From JAEVLT01 sp044598425 (GTDB lineage: Bacteria > Bacillota > Bacilli > Bacillales > Cytobacillaceae): a stretch of 64,000 nt of DNA. The translations under genes and the position numbers were made by a program. Shown one piece after another: positions 8,224 to 16,909 of this stretch. Position 1 is the first letter of the stretch; each line of letters starts with the position of its first letter. The notes beneath the pieces were generated by a model, which saw nothing but the letters and a program-made list of their open reading frames with translations, had not been told where the DNA came from and did not search any database. Location of the stretch: contig CP172536.1 in NCBI GenBank assembly GCA_044598425.1, forward strand, positions 992,001 to 1,056,000, in the 5' to 3' direction.

Positions 8224-8580
8224 CTATGCATAGTAGAAGGTCAGAGCAATCAGCATGAGAATCCCGGTCGCCAATCCATGAAAAATAAGCGGCTTTTGCT
8301 TAATAGAGACGAGTTCAGACAGAGGAGTAATTTCTTTAAATTTTCTTTTTTCATCGTGCTTCGAAAAAGCAATAGTGAAAGATTTGGCGATGACATCGAA
8401 AAAGCCTGAACGAACAACAAATAGAAATAATGAACTAATTAATAAGCCGAACGAATAATAAAAAGATATATTGATATAATAAAGAAGTGTCAATTTATGA
8501 TAAAACAGCAAAGAACTTACGATGATCGCAAACTGGATAACAGCGAAAACAGCAAGCCTGCCCTTTTGATTTTGTGACAT
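8224..8580 (-). CDS. DUF3899-like small membrane protein
   Basis: A 118-residue protein with three hydrophobic segments: about residues 9-27 (AVFAVIQFAIIVSSLLF), 40-60 (SFGLLISSLFLFVVRSGFFD) and 99-117 (GLATGILMLIALTFYY). A charged loop (KHDEKRKFKE) lies between the second and third. The SGFFD segment and layout recall DUF3899 proteins of Bacilli, a family without known function. GGAGGGC lies upstream of ATG 8580. It reads divergently from oppA. Confidence 0.65.
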   Translation of the reverse strand: MSQNQKGRLAVFAVIQFAIIVSSLLFYHKLTLLYYINISFYYSFGLLISSLFLFVVRSGFFDVIAKSFTIAFSKHDEKRKFKEITPLSELVSIKQKPLIFHGLATGILMLIALTFYYA

Positions 8581-8726
8581 TCAATGCCCTCCTAAATCGC
8601 GTGCTTCCAAGAAAAAATCGATTGGAAAAGCCCGAAAAAAAATCGGTATTTATAAATTATAACACACAGTTTGTAACTGGTAAGTAAAGATTGTTTCAAA
8701 TGTGTAAATTAATTTCAAAAAAGTAA

Positions 8727-8754
8727 TGTACAATTCCTAGAAAATATGTATAAT
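8727..8754 (+). promoter_or_regulatory. Candidate opp operon promoter
   Basis: TATAAT at 8749-8754 has a weak -35 element, TGTACA, 16 bases upstream. It is the only good -10 element in the gap before oppA. Confidence 0.5.
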
Positions 8755-8803
8755 AGGGAATGAAGTGATTTTTCAGAAAATAGAAAAGGGAGGTCTACTA
8801 CTA

Positions 8804-10474
8804 GTGAAAAAGTCGAAATTTTCGATTCTTTTAGTTTTGGCACTAGTTTTAAGTGTGTTCTTATCCGCGTGCTCTGGCAGTAAGAATAACACAAAGAACA
8901 ATGCTGCAAATGATGGAAATAAGAATGCACCAGAACAAGTTCTTAACGTGCTGGAAACTGCTGAAATACCATCAATGGACAGCGTTATGTCTCAGGACGT
9001 ACTAAGCTTTACAACACTTAATAACGTAAACGAAGGTCTCTATCGTTTGGATCCTAACCAAAAGGTTATCCCAGGCGTTGCTGACGGAGCACCGCAGGCA
9101 AATGCCGATAAGACAGTTTACACAATCAAATTAAAGAAAGATGTTAAATGGTCAAACGGTGACCCTGTAACAGCAAAAGATTTCGTGTTTGCATGGCAGC
9201 GCGCAATCGATCCAAAAACTGCTTCTCCATACGGACCATACATGATGTCAGGCAAAATCAAAAATGCGACTGAAATTGCTGATGGCAAAAAGCCTGTAAC
9301 AGATTTAGGAATTAAAGCTGTTGATGATTATACACTTGAAGTTACATTGGAAAAGCCTCTTCCTTACTTTGATAACCTAATGACTTTCCAATTGTTCTAT
9401 CCGCAAAACCAAAAATATGTTGAGTCTCAAGGCAAGGACTATGCAAAAGATGCAGCCCACGTTCTTTACAACGGTCCTTTCAAATTAACGAAGTGGGATG
9501 GCCCACAAGCAACTGAATGGACTTACGAGAAGAATGAAAATTATTGGAATGCAAAAGAAGTTAGTTTAAAGAAAATTAACTTCAACGTATCGAAAGATCC
9601 GCAAGCTGCTGCAAACGCATTTGAAGCCGGTGAAGCAGATATCACTGGAAAACTTGCACAAGCTGCGATTATTTCACAATATCAAGATTCAAAAGAATTG
9701 CTTCGTTACTTAGAGCCATCCATTTGGTGGTTGAAAATGAATGAGCAAAATCCAGTATTGAAAAATCCGAATATCCGTCGTGCAATCGCATTATCCGTTG
9801 ACAAAAAAGCGCTTGTAAATGACGTGTTGGCTAACGGTTCAATCCCAGCTGACTTTATCGTTCCAAAAGAATTTGCTTTTTTAAATGGTAAAGATTTCCG
9901 AACAAAAGATAACAATTACTTGAAAACAAATAAAGAAGAAGCGAAAAAGCTTTGGGAAAAAGGTTTGCAGGAGCTTGGCAAAAAAGATGTAACATTTACT
10001 TATGTTGGCCAAGATACAGCAACTTCGAAAACAACGGATGCTTTCATTAAAGACCAGTTGGAGAAAAATCTTCCAGGCCTAAAAATCAATATTGAGAGCG
10101 TACCATTTAAGATCCGTCTAGACCGTGAAGATAAACAACAGTATGATTTGTTAATGGGCGGTTGGGGACCAGACTACATGGATCCAATGACATATATGGA
10201 TCTATGGGTAACAAATGGCGGTCAAAACCATATGAGCTATTCTGATCCTGCATTTGACAAGTTGATTAACCAATCAAACAACGAATTGGCTGCAAAACCT
10301 GAAGAACGCTGGAAAGCTCTTCAAGATGCTGAAAAACTTCTACTAGATGGAGATGCAGCAGTAGCGCCATTATATCAGCGTTCAGTAAACGTGCTTGTTA
10401 AGAGCAAAGTGACTGGCTTTGCACACCATGCAATTGGCGGAGAATATAGCTATCAGTGGATTAAGATTAAATAA
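8804..10474 (+). CDS. oppA: Oligopeptide ABC transporter, peptide-binding lipoprotein
   Basis: The extracytoplasmic receptor of the Opp importer binds short peptides and delivers them to OppBC. The protein has 556 residues. The start is GTG 8804 with GGGAGG ten bases upstream; the frame is open further upstream but that part is not signal-peptide-like. The signal sequence ends in LSAC with the lipid cysteine at residue 23. It has the SBP family 5 pattern, including PASVMSQ-like and RAIALSVDKKALV motifs. In Bacilli Opp takes up nutrient and signalling peptides (PhrA and CSF types), linking it to sporulation and competence. A hairpin separates it from oppB. Confidence 0.93.
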   Translation: MKKSKFSILLVLALVLSVFLSACSGSKNNTKNNAANDGNKNAPEQVLNVLETAEIPSMDSVMSQDVLSFTTLNNVNEGLYRLDPNQKVIPGVADGAPQANADKTVYTIKLKKDVKWSNGDPVTAKDFVFAWQRAIDPKTASPYGPYMMSGKIKNATEIADGKKPVTDLGIKAVDDYTLEVTLEKPLPYFDNLMTFQLFYPQNQKYVESQGKDYAKDAAHVLYNGPFKLTKWDGPQATEWTYEKNENYWNAKEVSLKKINFNVSKDPQAAANAFEAGEADITGKLAQAAIISQYQDSKELLRYLEPSIWWLKMNEQNPVLKNPNIRRAIALSVDKKALVNDVLANGSIPADFIVPKEFAFLNGKDFRTKDNNYLKTNKEEAKKLWEKGLQELGKKDVTFTYVGQDTATSKTTDAFIKDQLEKNLPGLKINIESVPFKIRLDREDKQQYDLLMGGWGPDYMDPMTYMDLWVTNGGQNHMSYSDPAFDKLINQSNNELAAKPEERWKALQDAEKLLLDGDAAVAPLYQRSVNVLVKSKVTGFAHHAIGGEYSYQWIKIK

Positions 10475-10505
10475 TAAATCCAAAAAGTAGCTATAGTGAA
10501 TCTAA

Positions 10506-10541
10506 TTAAAAGAGAGTATATTACTTATATACTCTCTTTTT
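10506..10541 (+). terminator. Intra-operon terminator between oppA and oppB
   Basis: AAAAGAGAGTATA pairs with TATACTCTCTTTT across a short loop and is followed by T. Partial termination here would give more binding protein than permease, a common arrangement in ABC import operons. Confidence 0.75.
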
Positions 10542-10598
10542 ACCTGTGCAAAAATTGTCGCAAAAAGTCGAATATTATATCTATTAGGAGGTGTGAAC

Positions 10599-11528
10599 AT
10601 GGCCAAATATATATTTCAACGAGTCATCTATATGATCATTACGATGTTTTTTGTTATCTCGATTACGTTTTTCCTCATGAAACTAATCCCTGGAACCCCT
10701 TTTAACAATGCTGAAAAACTATCGCCTGTGCAACTTCAGATCATGAAAGATAAGTATGGCTTAAATGACCCAGTGCCTGTTCAATACGTAAATTATTTAG
10801 TGAATATGGTAAAGGGTGACTTAGGAGTCTCCTTCCAATTTAATAATACTCCCGTAACGGAATTGATATCACAACGCGTTGGTCCTTCTGCTGTTCTTGG
10901 TTTTCAAGCAATGCTAGTCGGTTCACTGTTAGGAATTATTTTAGGAGTAATTGCTGCACTAAGACAAAATACATGGATGGACTATTCTGCAACCTTTATT
11001 GCGGTAGTCGGCAAGTCAATTCCGTCCTTTGTTTTTGCAGGATTACTGCAATACTATATTGGTGTTAAATTGGGCTGGTTCCCGGTTATGTTTTGGCGTG
11101 GACCGGAATATACCGTCATGCCAACGATTGCCCTGGCGATGTTCCCAATCTCAATCGCTGCCCGGTTTATGCGGACAGAAATGATCGATGTATTAGGATC
11201 AGACTATATTACTCTTGCTAGAGCTAAAGGAGCAAGTTATTTCCAAATTAGCGTTAAGCACGCTTTGAGAAATGCGCTAATCCCTGTAATTACGGTTTTA
11301 GGACCTTTAGCAGTAAGTTTAATGACCGGTTCCCTTGTTATTGAACAGATTTTCTCTATCCCAGGAATTGGCGAGCAATTTGTTAAGTCCATCGCTGTAA
11401 ATGATTACCCGGTGATTATGGGAACTTCTATTTTATTTGCATTTCTATTTGTTTTGGTTATTTTAATTGTCGATATTTTATACGGAATTATTGACCCGCG
11501 AATTCGAATTGGGGGGGGAGACAAATGA
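10599..11528 (+). CDS. oppB: Oligopeptide ABC transporter permease OppB
   Basis: The first of two membrane subunits forming the peptide channel. The 309-residue protein begins MAKYIFQRVIYMI and has six predicted membrane segments. The permease EAA-type loop, around YITLARAKGASYFQI, docks on the ATPases. ATG 10599 is preferred, with GGAGG seven bases upstream; GTG 10593 is also in frame. The stop overlaps the oppC start by ATGA, implying coupled translation. Confidence 0.93.
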   Translation: MAKYIFQRVIYMIITMFFVISITFFLMKLIPGTPFNNAEKLSPVQLQIMKDKYGLNDPVPVQYVNYLVNMVKGDLGVSFQFNNTPVTELISQRVGPSAVLGFQAMLVGSLLGIILGVIAALRQNTWMDYSATFIAVVGKSIPSFVFAGLLQYYIGVKLGWFPVMFWRGPEYTVMPTIALAMFPISIAARFMRTEMIDVLGSDYITLARAKGASYFQISVKHALRNALIPVITVLGPLAVSLMTGSLVIEQIFSIPGIGEQFVKSIAVNDYPVIMGTSILFAFLFVLVILIVDILYGIIDPRIRIGGGDK

Positions 11529-12553
11529 TCAACAATGAAATGAAAATCAGCAAAGAAATGTTTGAACTCGCCCACGTGGATGCAGCAAAAAGTGAAAAAA
11601 TCGCCAAACCAAGTTTGAATTTTTGGCAAGATTCATGGCTGCGTGTCCGTAAGAACAAAGCAGCTGTAATCTCTCTCGTAGTTTTAGTTATTTTAATCAT
11701 CATGGCTTTTCTGGGACCTGTTTTGTCACCTTATACCTATGACACCCAGACCACAAAAAACGCGAATCTACCACCACGGATTCAGGGATTGGAAAATGTA
11801 AGTTGGCTGCCATTTGATGGAACATTAACAAAAAGAGATGGAACAGTTATTCATCCGTATGAAGTAAGACATGTCAAAGAGTATTACTGGTTTGGTACTG
11901 ATAATCTTGGTCGTGATATTTTTGCACGAATCTGGAAAGGAACTCAAGTTTCCCTTTTAATTGCTTTTGTTGCAGCATTCTTCGATATGGTCATCGGTGT
12001 TACTTATGGAGCAATATCTGGATACATCGGCGGACGGCTAGACAGCTTTTTGCAGCGTATTTTAGAAATTCTTGTCGGAATTCCAAACTTAATTATTGTT
12101 GTTTTAATGATTCTTGTATTGAAGCCAGGTATCTGGCCGATCATTATAGCTATTTCAATTACTGGCTGGATTAGTATGGCTCGTGTAGTAAGGGCTCAAG
12201 TGCTTAAATTTAAAAATCAGGAATTTGTTTTAGCTGCCAAAACATTGGGAGCAAGTGATTTTTCGATTATTTTTAAACATATGATTCCAAATATGTTTGG
12301 AGTAATTATCATTAATACAATGTTTTCTATACCAAATGCGATTTTCTTCGAAGCGTTTTTAAGTTTTATCGGCTTAGGTTTGCAGGAACCTCATGCCTCA
12401 CTAGGTACATTAGTTAATGATGGTTTTAGAGCAATGATGGCATTTCCATATCAGATGGTCATTCCAGCAATTATGATCTCGATAATTATGGTAGTATTTA
12501 ACTTAATCGCAGACGGATTGCGGGATGCACTCGATCCTAAAATGCGTGACTAG
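11525..12553 (+). CDS. oppC: Oligopeptide ABC transporter permease OppC
   Basis: The second channel subunit, 342 residues, somewhat longer than the roughly 305 of B. subtilis OppC. The extra length is in the first extracytoplasmic loop, between the N-terminal helix (VISLVVLVILIIMAFLGPV) and FGTDNLGRDIFARI, where a KRDGTVIHPYEVRHVKEYYW stretch occurs. The EAA-type loop reads FVLAAKTLGASDFSI. Its ATG overlaps the oppB stop, and a run of eight G gives the ribosome site. An AppC-like identity is possible, but the operon context supports Opp. Confidence 0.92.
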   Translation: MINNEMKISKEMFELAHVDAAKSEKIAKPSLNFWQDSWLRVRKNKAAVISLVVLVILIIMAFLGPVLSPYTYDTQTTKNANLPPRIQGLENVSWLPFDGTLTKRDGTVIHPYEVRHVKEYYWFGTDNLGRDIFARIWKGTQVSLLIAFVAAFFDMVIGVTYGAISGYIGGRLDSFLQRILEILVGIPNLIIVVLMILVLKPGIWPIIIAISITGWISMARVVRAQVLKFKNQEFVLAAKTLGASDFSIIFKHMIPNMFGVIIINTMFSIPNAIFFEAFLSFIGLGLQEPHASLGTLVNDGFRAMMAFPYQMVIPAIMISIIMVVFNLIADGLRDALDPKMRD

Positions 12554-12569
12554 AAGGCAGGTGAATGAA

Positions 12570-13613
12570 ATGGAGAAAATATTAGAAGTAAAAGATTTAA
12601 ATATTTCCTTTCATACGTTTGCCGGTGAAGTGCAAGCGATTAGAGGAATAAGTTTTGATTTGTTTAAGGGAGAAACGCTGGCAATTGTAGGTGAATCTGG
12701 CTCAGGTAAATCGGTAACAACAAAATCGATTATGCGCTTGCTTCCTGAAAGCAACTCGAAAATCAAAAGCGGTGAAATTTTATTTGGAAAGAAAGACCTT
12801 ACCAAATTAAAAGATAAAGAAATGCAAAAAATTCGTGGTCATGAAATTTCAATGATTTTCCAAGATCCAATGACTTCATTGAATCCGACGATGAAAATTG
12901 GCCATCAAATCATGGAACCGTTAATAAAACACCAAAATATGGGCAGGCAAACCGCAAAAGAACGAGCGCTGGAACTGCTTAGACTTGTCGGTATTCCGAA
13001 ACCGGAGATTCGCATTGAACAATATCCACACCAATTTTCCGGCGGGATGAGACAAAGGGTTGTCATCGCGATTGCTTTGGCTTGTAACCCGAAAGTTCTC
13101 ATCGCAGACGAGCCGACTACAGCTCTTGATGTAACAATTCAAGCGCAAATTCTAGAATTAATGAAAGATTTGCAAAAGAAGATTGATACTTCTATTATTT
13201 TTATTACCCATGACCTTGGGGTGGTCGCGAATGTTGCTGACCGGGTTGCGGTCATGTATGGTGGTAAAATTGTTGAAATTGGAACAGCTGATGAGATATT
13301 CTACAATCCGCAGCATCCATATACTTGGGGATTAATTAGCTCAATGCCTAGTCTGGATACAAGAGATGAGGAACTGTTTTCCATTCCAGGAACACCACCG
13401 GATCTTTTGGATCCTCCAAAAGGCGATCCTTTCGCTCCTCGGAATCCGTATGCTTTAAAAATTGACTTAGAGCAGGAACCACCGATGTTTAAAATCTCAG
13501 ATACTCATTATGCCGCAACATGGCTTTTGCATCCTGACGCCCCAAAAGTGGAGCCGCCTGAGGCGGTAAAGAGACGTCAAAATCAATTCCCTGGCAAAAA
13601 GGAGGGAAAATAA
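12570..13613 (+). CDS. oppD: Oligopeptide ABC transporter ATP-binding protein OppD
   Basis: One of two ATPases that power peptide uptake. The 347-residue protein has Walker A GESGSGKS (about residues 39-46), signature FSGGMRQRV, Walker B VLIADEPTT, and a C-terminal oligopeptide/dipeptide domain (NPQHPYTWGL, then SIPGTPPDLLDPPKG). ATG 12570 has GGCAGGTG upstream; the longer frame begins inside oppC. OppD and OppF form the heterodimeric motor under OppBC. Confidence 0.93.
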   Translation: MEKILEVKDLNISFHTFAGEVQAIRGISFDLFKGETLAIVGESGSGKSVTTKSIMRLLPESNSKIKSGEILFGKKDLTKLKDKEMQKIRGHEISMIFQDPMTSLNPTMKIGHQIMEPLIKHQNMGRQTAKERALELLRLVGIPKPEIRIEQYPHQFSGGMRQRVVIAIALACNPKVLIADEPTTALDVTIQAQILELMKDLQKKIDTSIIFITHDLGVVANVADRVAVMYGGKIVEIGTADEIFYNPQHPYTWGLISSMPSLDTRDEELFSIPGTPPDLLDPPKGDPFAPRNPYALKIDLEQEPPMFKISDTHYAATWLLHPDAPKVEPPEAVKRRQNQFPGKKEGK

Positions 13614-14555
13614 TTGTCACAAGCAGAAAAGTTACTTGAAATAAAAAATTTAAAACAATACTTTAATGTTGGGAAACCGAACGAGGTGCGGGCTGTTGAT
13701 GGGATCTCCTTTGATATTTACAAAGGGGAAACTTTGGGCCTTGTCGGTGAATCCGGATGTGGAAAATCAACGACAGGCAGAACGATTATTCGCTTGTATA
13801 ATGCGACGGATGGAGAAGTTTTGTATAATGGCGTGAATGTTCATGCTAAAAAAAATCACGCACAGCTAAAAGAATTTAACAGAAAAATGCAAATGATTTT
13901 TCAGGATCCTTATGCGTCGCTTAATCCAAGATTAAAAATCGCCGACATTATTGCTGAAGGCATTGATATTCACGGTTTGGCTAAGTCAAAAAAAGAGCGG
14001 ATGGAAAGAGTTTATGAATTGCTTGAAACAGTCGGCTTAAACAGGGAGCATGCAAATCGCTACCCTCACGAATTCAGCGGCGGCCAGCGGCAGCGGATTG
14101 GCATAGCACGCGCTCTCGCTGTAGAACCTGAGTTTGTTATCGCCGATGAGCCTATTTCCGCGTTGGACGTTTCCATTCAGGCTCAAGTGGTCAACCTAAT
14201 GAAACACCTGCAAAAAGAAAAAGGCCTGACTTATTTGTTCATAGCCCATGATCTTTCGATGGTTAAATATATTAGCGACCGGATTGGTGTTATGTATTTT
14301 GGTAAATTGGTCGAGCTTGCTCCTGCGGATGAATTATACAATAACCCTATCCATCCGTATACGCAGTCGCTGCTCTCAGCGATTCCGCTGCCGGATCCAA
14401 TCGCAGAACGGACACGAAAACGAAAATCCTATAATCTGAGTGTTCATAACTACGCAGAAGGAGAACCGCTAGAATTCAGAGAAATTACAAAAGGCCACTT
14501 TGTTCTCTGTTCTGAAAAAGAATACAAAGAATACAAGGAAAAATATAAAGAATAA
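13614..14555 (+). CDS. oppF: Oligopeptide ABC transporter ATP-binding protein OppF
   Basis: The partner ATPase of OppD, 313 residues. Walker A is GESGCGKS (about residues 45-52), the signature is FSGGQRQRIGIARAL, and Walker B is FVIADEPIS. The C-terminal NPIHPYTQSLLSAIP matches the family extension. The start is TTG 13614, immediately after the oppD stop, with GGAGGG ten bases upstream. A strong terminator follows and closes the five-gene operon. Confidence 0.93.
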   Translation: MSQAEKLLEIKNLKQYFNVGKPNEVRAVDGISFDIYKGETLGLVGESGCGKSTTGRTIIRLYNATDGEVLYNGVNVHAKKNHAQLKEFNRKMQMIFQDPYASLNPRLKIADIIAEGIDIHGLAKSKKERMERVYELLETVGLNREHANRYPHEFSGGQRQRIGIARALAVEPEFVIADEPISALDVSIQAQVVNLMKHLQKEKGLTYLFIAHDLSMVKYISDRIGVMYFGKLVELAPADELYNNPIHPYTQSLLSAIPLPDPIAERTRKRKSYNLSVHNYAEGEPLEFREITKGHFVLCSEKEYKEYKEKYKE

Positions 14556-14584
14556 AAAAAACGATCTCACTGAGATCGTTTTTA
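14555..14584 (+). terminator. opp operon terminator
   Basis: AAACGATCTC and its exact complement around a three-base loop, followed by TTTTTA, directly after the oppF stop. Confidence 0.85.
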
Positions 14585-14589
14585 CTTTT

Positions 14590-14673
14590 ACTATCAGAAT
14601 TTATATCTTAACTTTGATCACTGTCTAGCTCCACAAGCATAAGCTTCGGAAGCATAGCCTCGCACGAAGGAAA
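14590..14673. repeat. Dispersed intergenic repeat, copy 1
   Basis: About 75 of 84 bases match the segment at 51944-52018 (shared parts include ACTATCAGAATTTATATC, TGTCTAGCTCCACAAG and AAGCTTCGGAAGCATAGC). It sits just after the opp terminator. A further hairpin (AGCGCCCT at about 14693 against AGGGCGCT at about 14720) follows and may be part of the element. It has no coding potential. Confidence 0.7.
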
Positions 14674-14738
14674 AGCGATAGCTTTTTCGAGGAGCGCCCT
14701 ATCGACTACATCGATGACCAAGGGCGCTTGCGCTTTGC

Positions 14739-14921
14739 TTATTTATTCCCGCCGACTTTCTTCCATCCGGTTTGAAACCGTTCCGATTGAGTGACAAATT
14801 CGGATCGATTTTTCCCGCCAAAAACTTTTTCTCCGATTCCATTTGTTATGACACCCATCAATGCAGTTAATCCCACGATAAGCAACGCAACGATTGTTAA
14901 ATCCGTTATGTATCCAGCCAT
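14739..14921 (-). CDS. Small membrane protein of unknown function
   Basis: A 60-residue protein read leftward. One hydrophobic helix at about residues 8-28 (LTIVALLIVGLTALMGVI) is followed by a basic polar tail ending in GWKKVGGNK. The start at 14921 has AAGGGG upstream; the longer frame to 15047 has no ribosome site and unlikely composition. I do not recognise the family. It replaces yjbB/yjbC, which lie between opp and spx in B. subtilis. Confidence 0.55.
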   Translation of the reverse strand: MAGYITDLTIVALLIVGLTALMGVITNGIGEKVFGGKNRSEFVTQSERFQTGWKKVGGNK

Positions 14922-15229
14922 AAAAAAATTCCCCTTCCTGCTTTCTTGGTTCGATAATCTGTTCTCTATAGATCTATTGTAAAAGAACTTTTTCCATAAT
15001 GAAAGAAAAAAGATGATGGGAAGTTGAATAAAAGAATACGTTTTCATTGATAAAAAATAATTGAGAATGAAAATTAATAAAATTTTAAGGTTTGAATGTT
15101 AAATTAGACGAGTAAGGCGGAATGAAATAAAAAAATTTAAAAACAGCGACAATAAAAGGACAGCGAAAACGAATAATATCTTAAAAAACAATATCATAAA
15201 AAAACAATTCAAGGTTTTTTTGACAAATG

Positions 15230-15255
15230 TGAGACTTTTGTGGACATTTTTCGTC
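15230..15255 (+). promoter_or_regulatory. Candidate ECF-sigma promoter for spxA
   Basis: TGAGAC, a 16-base spacer and CGTC (followed by TAA) closely match the sigma-M/W/X consensus TGAAAC-N16-CGTC. It lies in the 516-base AT-rich gap 14922-15437, in which I see no gene. A TATAAT-like -10 near 15327 could give an additional sigma-A start. B. subtilis spx is transcribed from several sigma-A and ECF promoters, so a cell-envelope stress input here fits. Confidence 0.55.
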
Positions 15256-15437
15256 TAATTTAGGGGAATAAAAATTTGATTATTTTTTAAAAAGGATACC
15301 TTTTTAGTATGTAGTGGTGTATAATAAATAATATAAATTACTTATTTATATTTATTTTAATTTAGAAAAGTATTTATAAATTGCAACTACGTTATATTCA
15401 TATATTTGGAACTATTATAAAAGGAGTGTGGGGATAA

Positions 15438-15833
15438 ATGGTAACTTTATACACTTCACCTAGTTGTACATCATGTCGAAAAGCAAAATCATGGTTGGAA
15501 GACCACGAAATTCCATACAAAGAAAGAAATATTTTCTCGGAGCCATTAACGATTGATGAAATCAAGGAAATTCTTCGCATGACTGAGGACGGAACAGATG
15601 AGATTATTTCAACAAGATCAAAGACTTTTCAAAAGCTGGATGTTAATCTCGAATCAATGCCTTTGCAAAATTTGTTTGAATTGATCAAGGCAAACCCGGG
15701 ATTGCTTCGCCGTCCAATTATAATTGATGAAAAGCGTCTTCAAGTTGGATATAATGAGGACGAGATTCGTCGATTCCTGCCAAGAAAAGTACGTACATTT
15801 CAGCTTCGCGAAGCTCAACGTATGGTCAATTAA
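15438..15833 (+). CDS. spxA: Transcriptional regulator Spx
   Basis: Spx binds the RNA polymerase alpha C-terminal domain and redirects transcription under disulfide stress. The 131-residue protein has the ArsC/Spx fold. The redox switch CxxC is CTSC (residues 10-13), and the conserved RPIIIDEKRLQVGYNEDEIRRFLPR segment is near residues 92-116. AAGGAG lies upstream of the ATG. Two of its proteolysis adaptors, mecA and yjbH, are encoded nearby. A terminator follows. Confidence 0.95.
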   Translation: MVTLYTSPSCTSCRKAKSWLEDHEIPYKERNIFSEPLTIDEIKEILRMTEDGTDEIISTRSKTFQKLDVNLESMPLQNLFELIKANPGLLRRPIIIDEKRLQVGYNEDEIRRFLPRKVRTFQLREAQRMVN

Positions 15834-15837
15834 CCGT

Positions 15838-15872
15838 AAAAGGTCTTCTTAAAGGAGACCTTCTTTTTTTGC
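15838..15872 (+). terminator. spxA terminator
   Basis: AAGGTCT pairs with AGACCTT around a nine-base loop, followed by TCTTTTTTT. Confidence 0.8.
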
Positions 15873-15927
15873 TATTTTTTTATTTCTTTGCTATTATAAA
15901 AAGAATCTTAAGAGGGGTTTGGGCGTT

Positions 15928-15955
15928 TTGACAGTTTTTTAAATTTTGTTATATT
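15928..15955 (+). promoter_or_regulatory. Candidate sigma-A promoter for mecA
   Basis: TTGACA, a 16-base spacer, TATATT. Transcription from here would give an untranslated leader of about 155 bases before mecA. Confidence 0.6.
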
Positions 15956-16117
15956 TCATTTCCCTTATTGCTTCTTTTGTCATAAAATATAAGTACAAGA
16001 GTATATTCTTTTTTACGTTGAAAGAAGTGCTCTTTTTGGGTAAATAATAATATCCAGTAACATCTGTTTTGGGGGTATTTTGTCCCTTCAATCTGGAAAC
16101 GGAAGGGAGAGTTAACG

Positions 16118-16792
16118 ATGGAAATCGAACGAATCAATGAGAATACAGTTAAGTTCTACATCTCGTATGGTGATATAGAAGAACGCGGCTTTGACCGCGA
16201 GGAAATTTGGTACAATCGTGAGCGGAGTGAAGAACTGTTTTGGGAAATGATGGATGAAGTTCATCAAGAGGAAGAGTTTGCAGTCGAAGGTCCGCTTTGG
16301 ATTCAAGTTCAGGCATTAGAAAAAGGACTTGAAATCCTGGTGACAAAGGCGCAGCTGACGAAGGATGGACAAAAATTTGAGCTGCCTATTCCGCCGGAAA
16401 AGTTCGGGGATATTCCTGTAGACGAGAAAATCGAAGAACTTTTAGATCAGCAGGTTCATTTTCCGAACGGTGATGACGATCTTCTCCTCAGTGGTGATGA
16501 TGAGACATTAGACTTCTTACTTGTCTTTCAGGATTTCGAGGATATTATTATGTTATCAAAGCAATCAGGATTGGATGACCTCGATGCCAAACTTTATTAT
16601 TTTGATGGAAGATATTATTTGTATGTTGAGTTCCCTGAAGATTCGGTTGAAGAGGAAGAAATCGACGACATTTTAAGCATTCTGTCCGAGTACGGAAATG
16701 AAACACCAGTGACCATTCACCGCATCCAAGAATATGGGAAAGAAATTATTTCGGAAAATGTCTTTGCTGAAATCAGCAAGTATTTTTCATAA
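16118..16792 (+). CDS. mecA: Adaptor protein MecA
   Basis: MecA delivers substrates such as ComK to ClpC for degradation and binds Spx. The 224-residue protein starts MEIERINENTVKFYISYGDIEERGF, characteristic of the family substrate-binding domain. An acidic middle (DDDLLLSGDDETLDF) leads to the C-terminal ClpC-binding domain (DAKLYYFDGRYYLYVEF onward). GGAAGGGAGA lies upstream. It is the third competence-linked gene in the window, with med and coiA. Confidence 0.95.
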   Translation: MEIERINENTVKFYISYGDIEERGFDREEIWYNRERSEELFWEMMDEVHQEEEFAVEGPLWIQVQALEKGLEILVTKAQLTKDGQKFELPIPPEKFGDIPVDEKIEELLDQQVHFPNGDDDLLLSGDDETLDFLLVFQDFEDIIMLSKQSGLDDLDAKLYYFDGRYYLYVEFPEDSVEEEEIDDILSILSEYGNETPVTIHRIQEYGKEIISENVFAEISKYFS

Positions 16793-16796
16793 TCTA

Positions 16797-16830
16797 TTAC
16801 CGATTTCCTAGTTGAAATCGGTATTTTTTG
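16797..16830 (+). terminator. mecA terminator
   Basis: TACCGATTT and AAATCGGTA flank an eight-base loop and are followed by six T. Confidence 0.85.
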
Positions 16831-16909
16831 CAATTTGAGACTAACTGGCTATTATTTTGCTTAAAAGATTAAGTATTGGGGTTAGGAATGTACTGGCAGG
16901 TGATGGATT

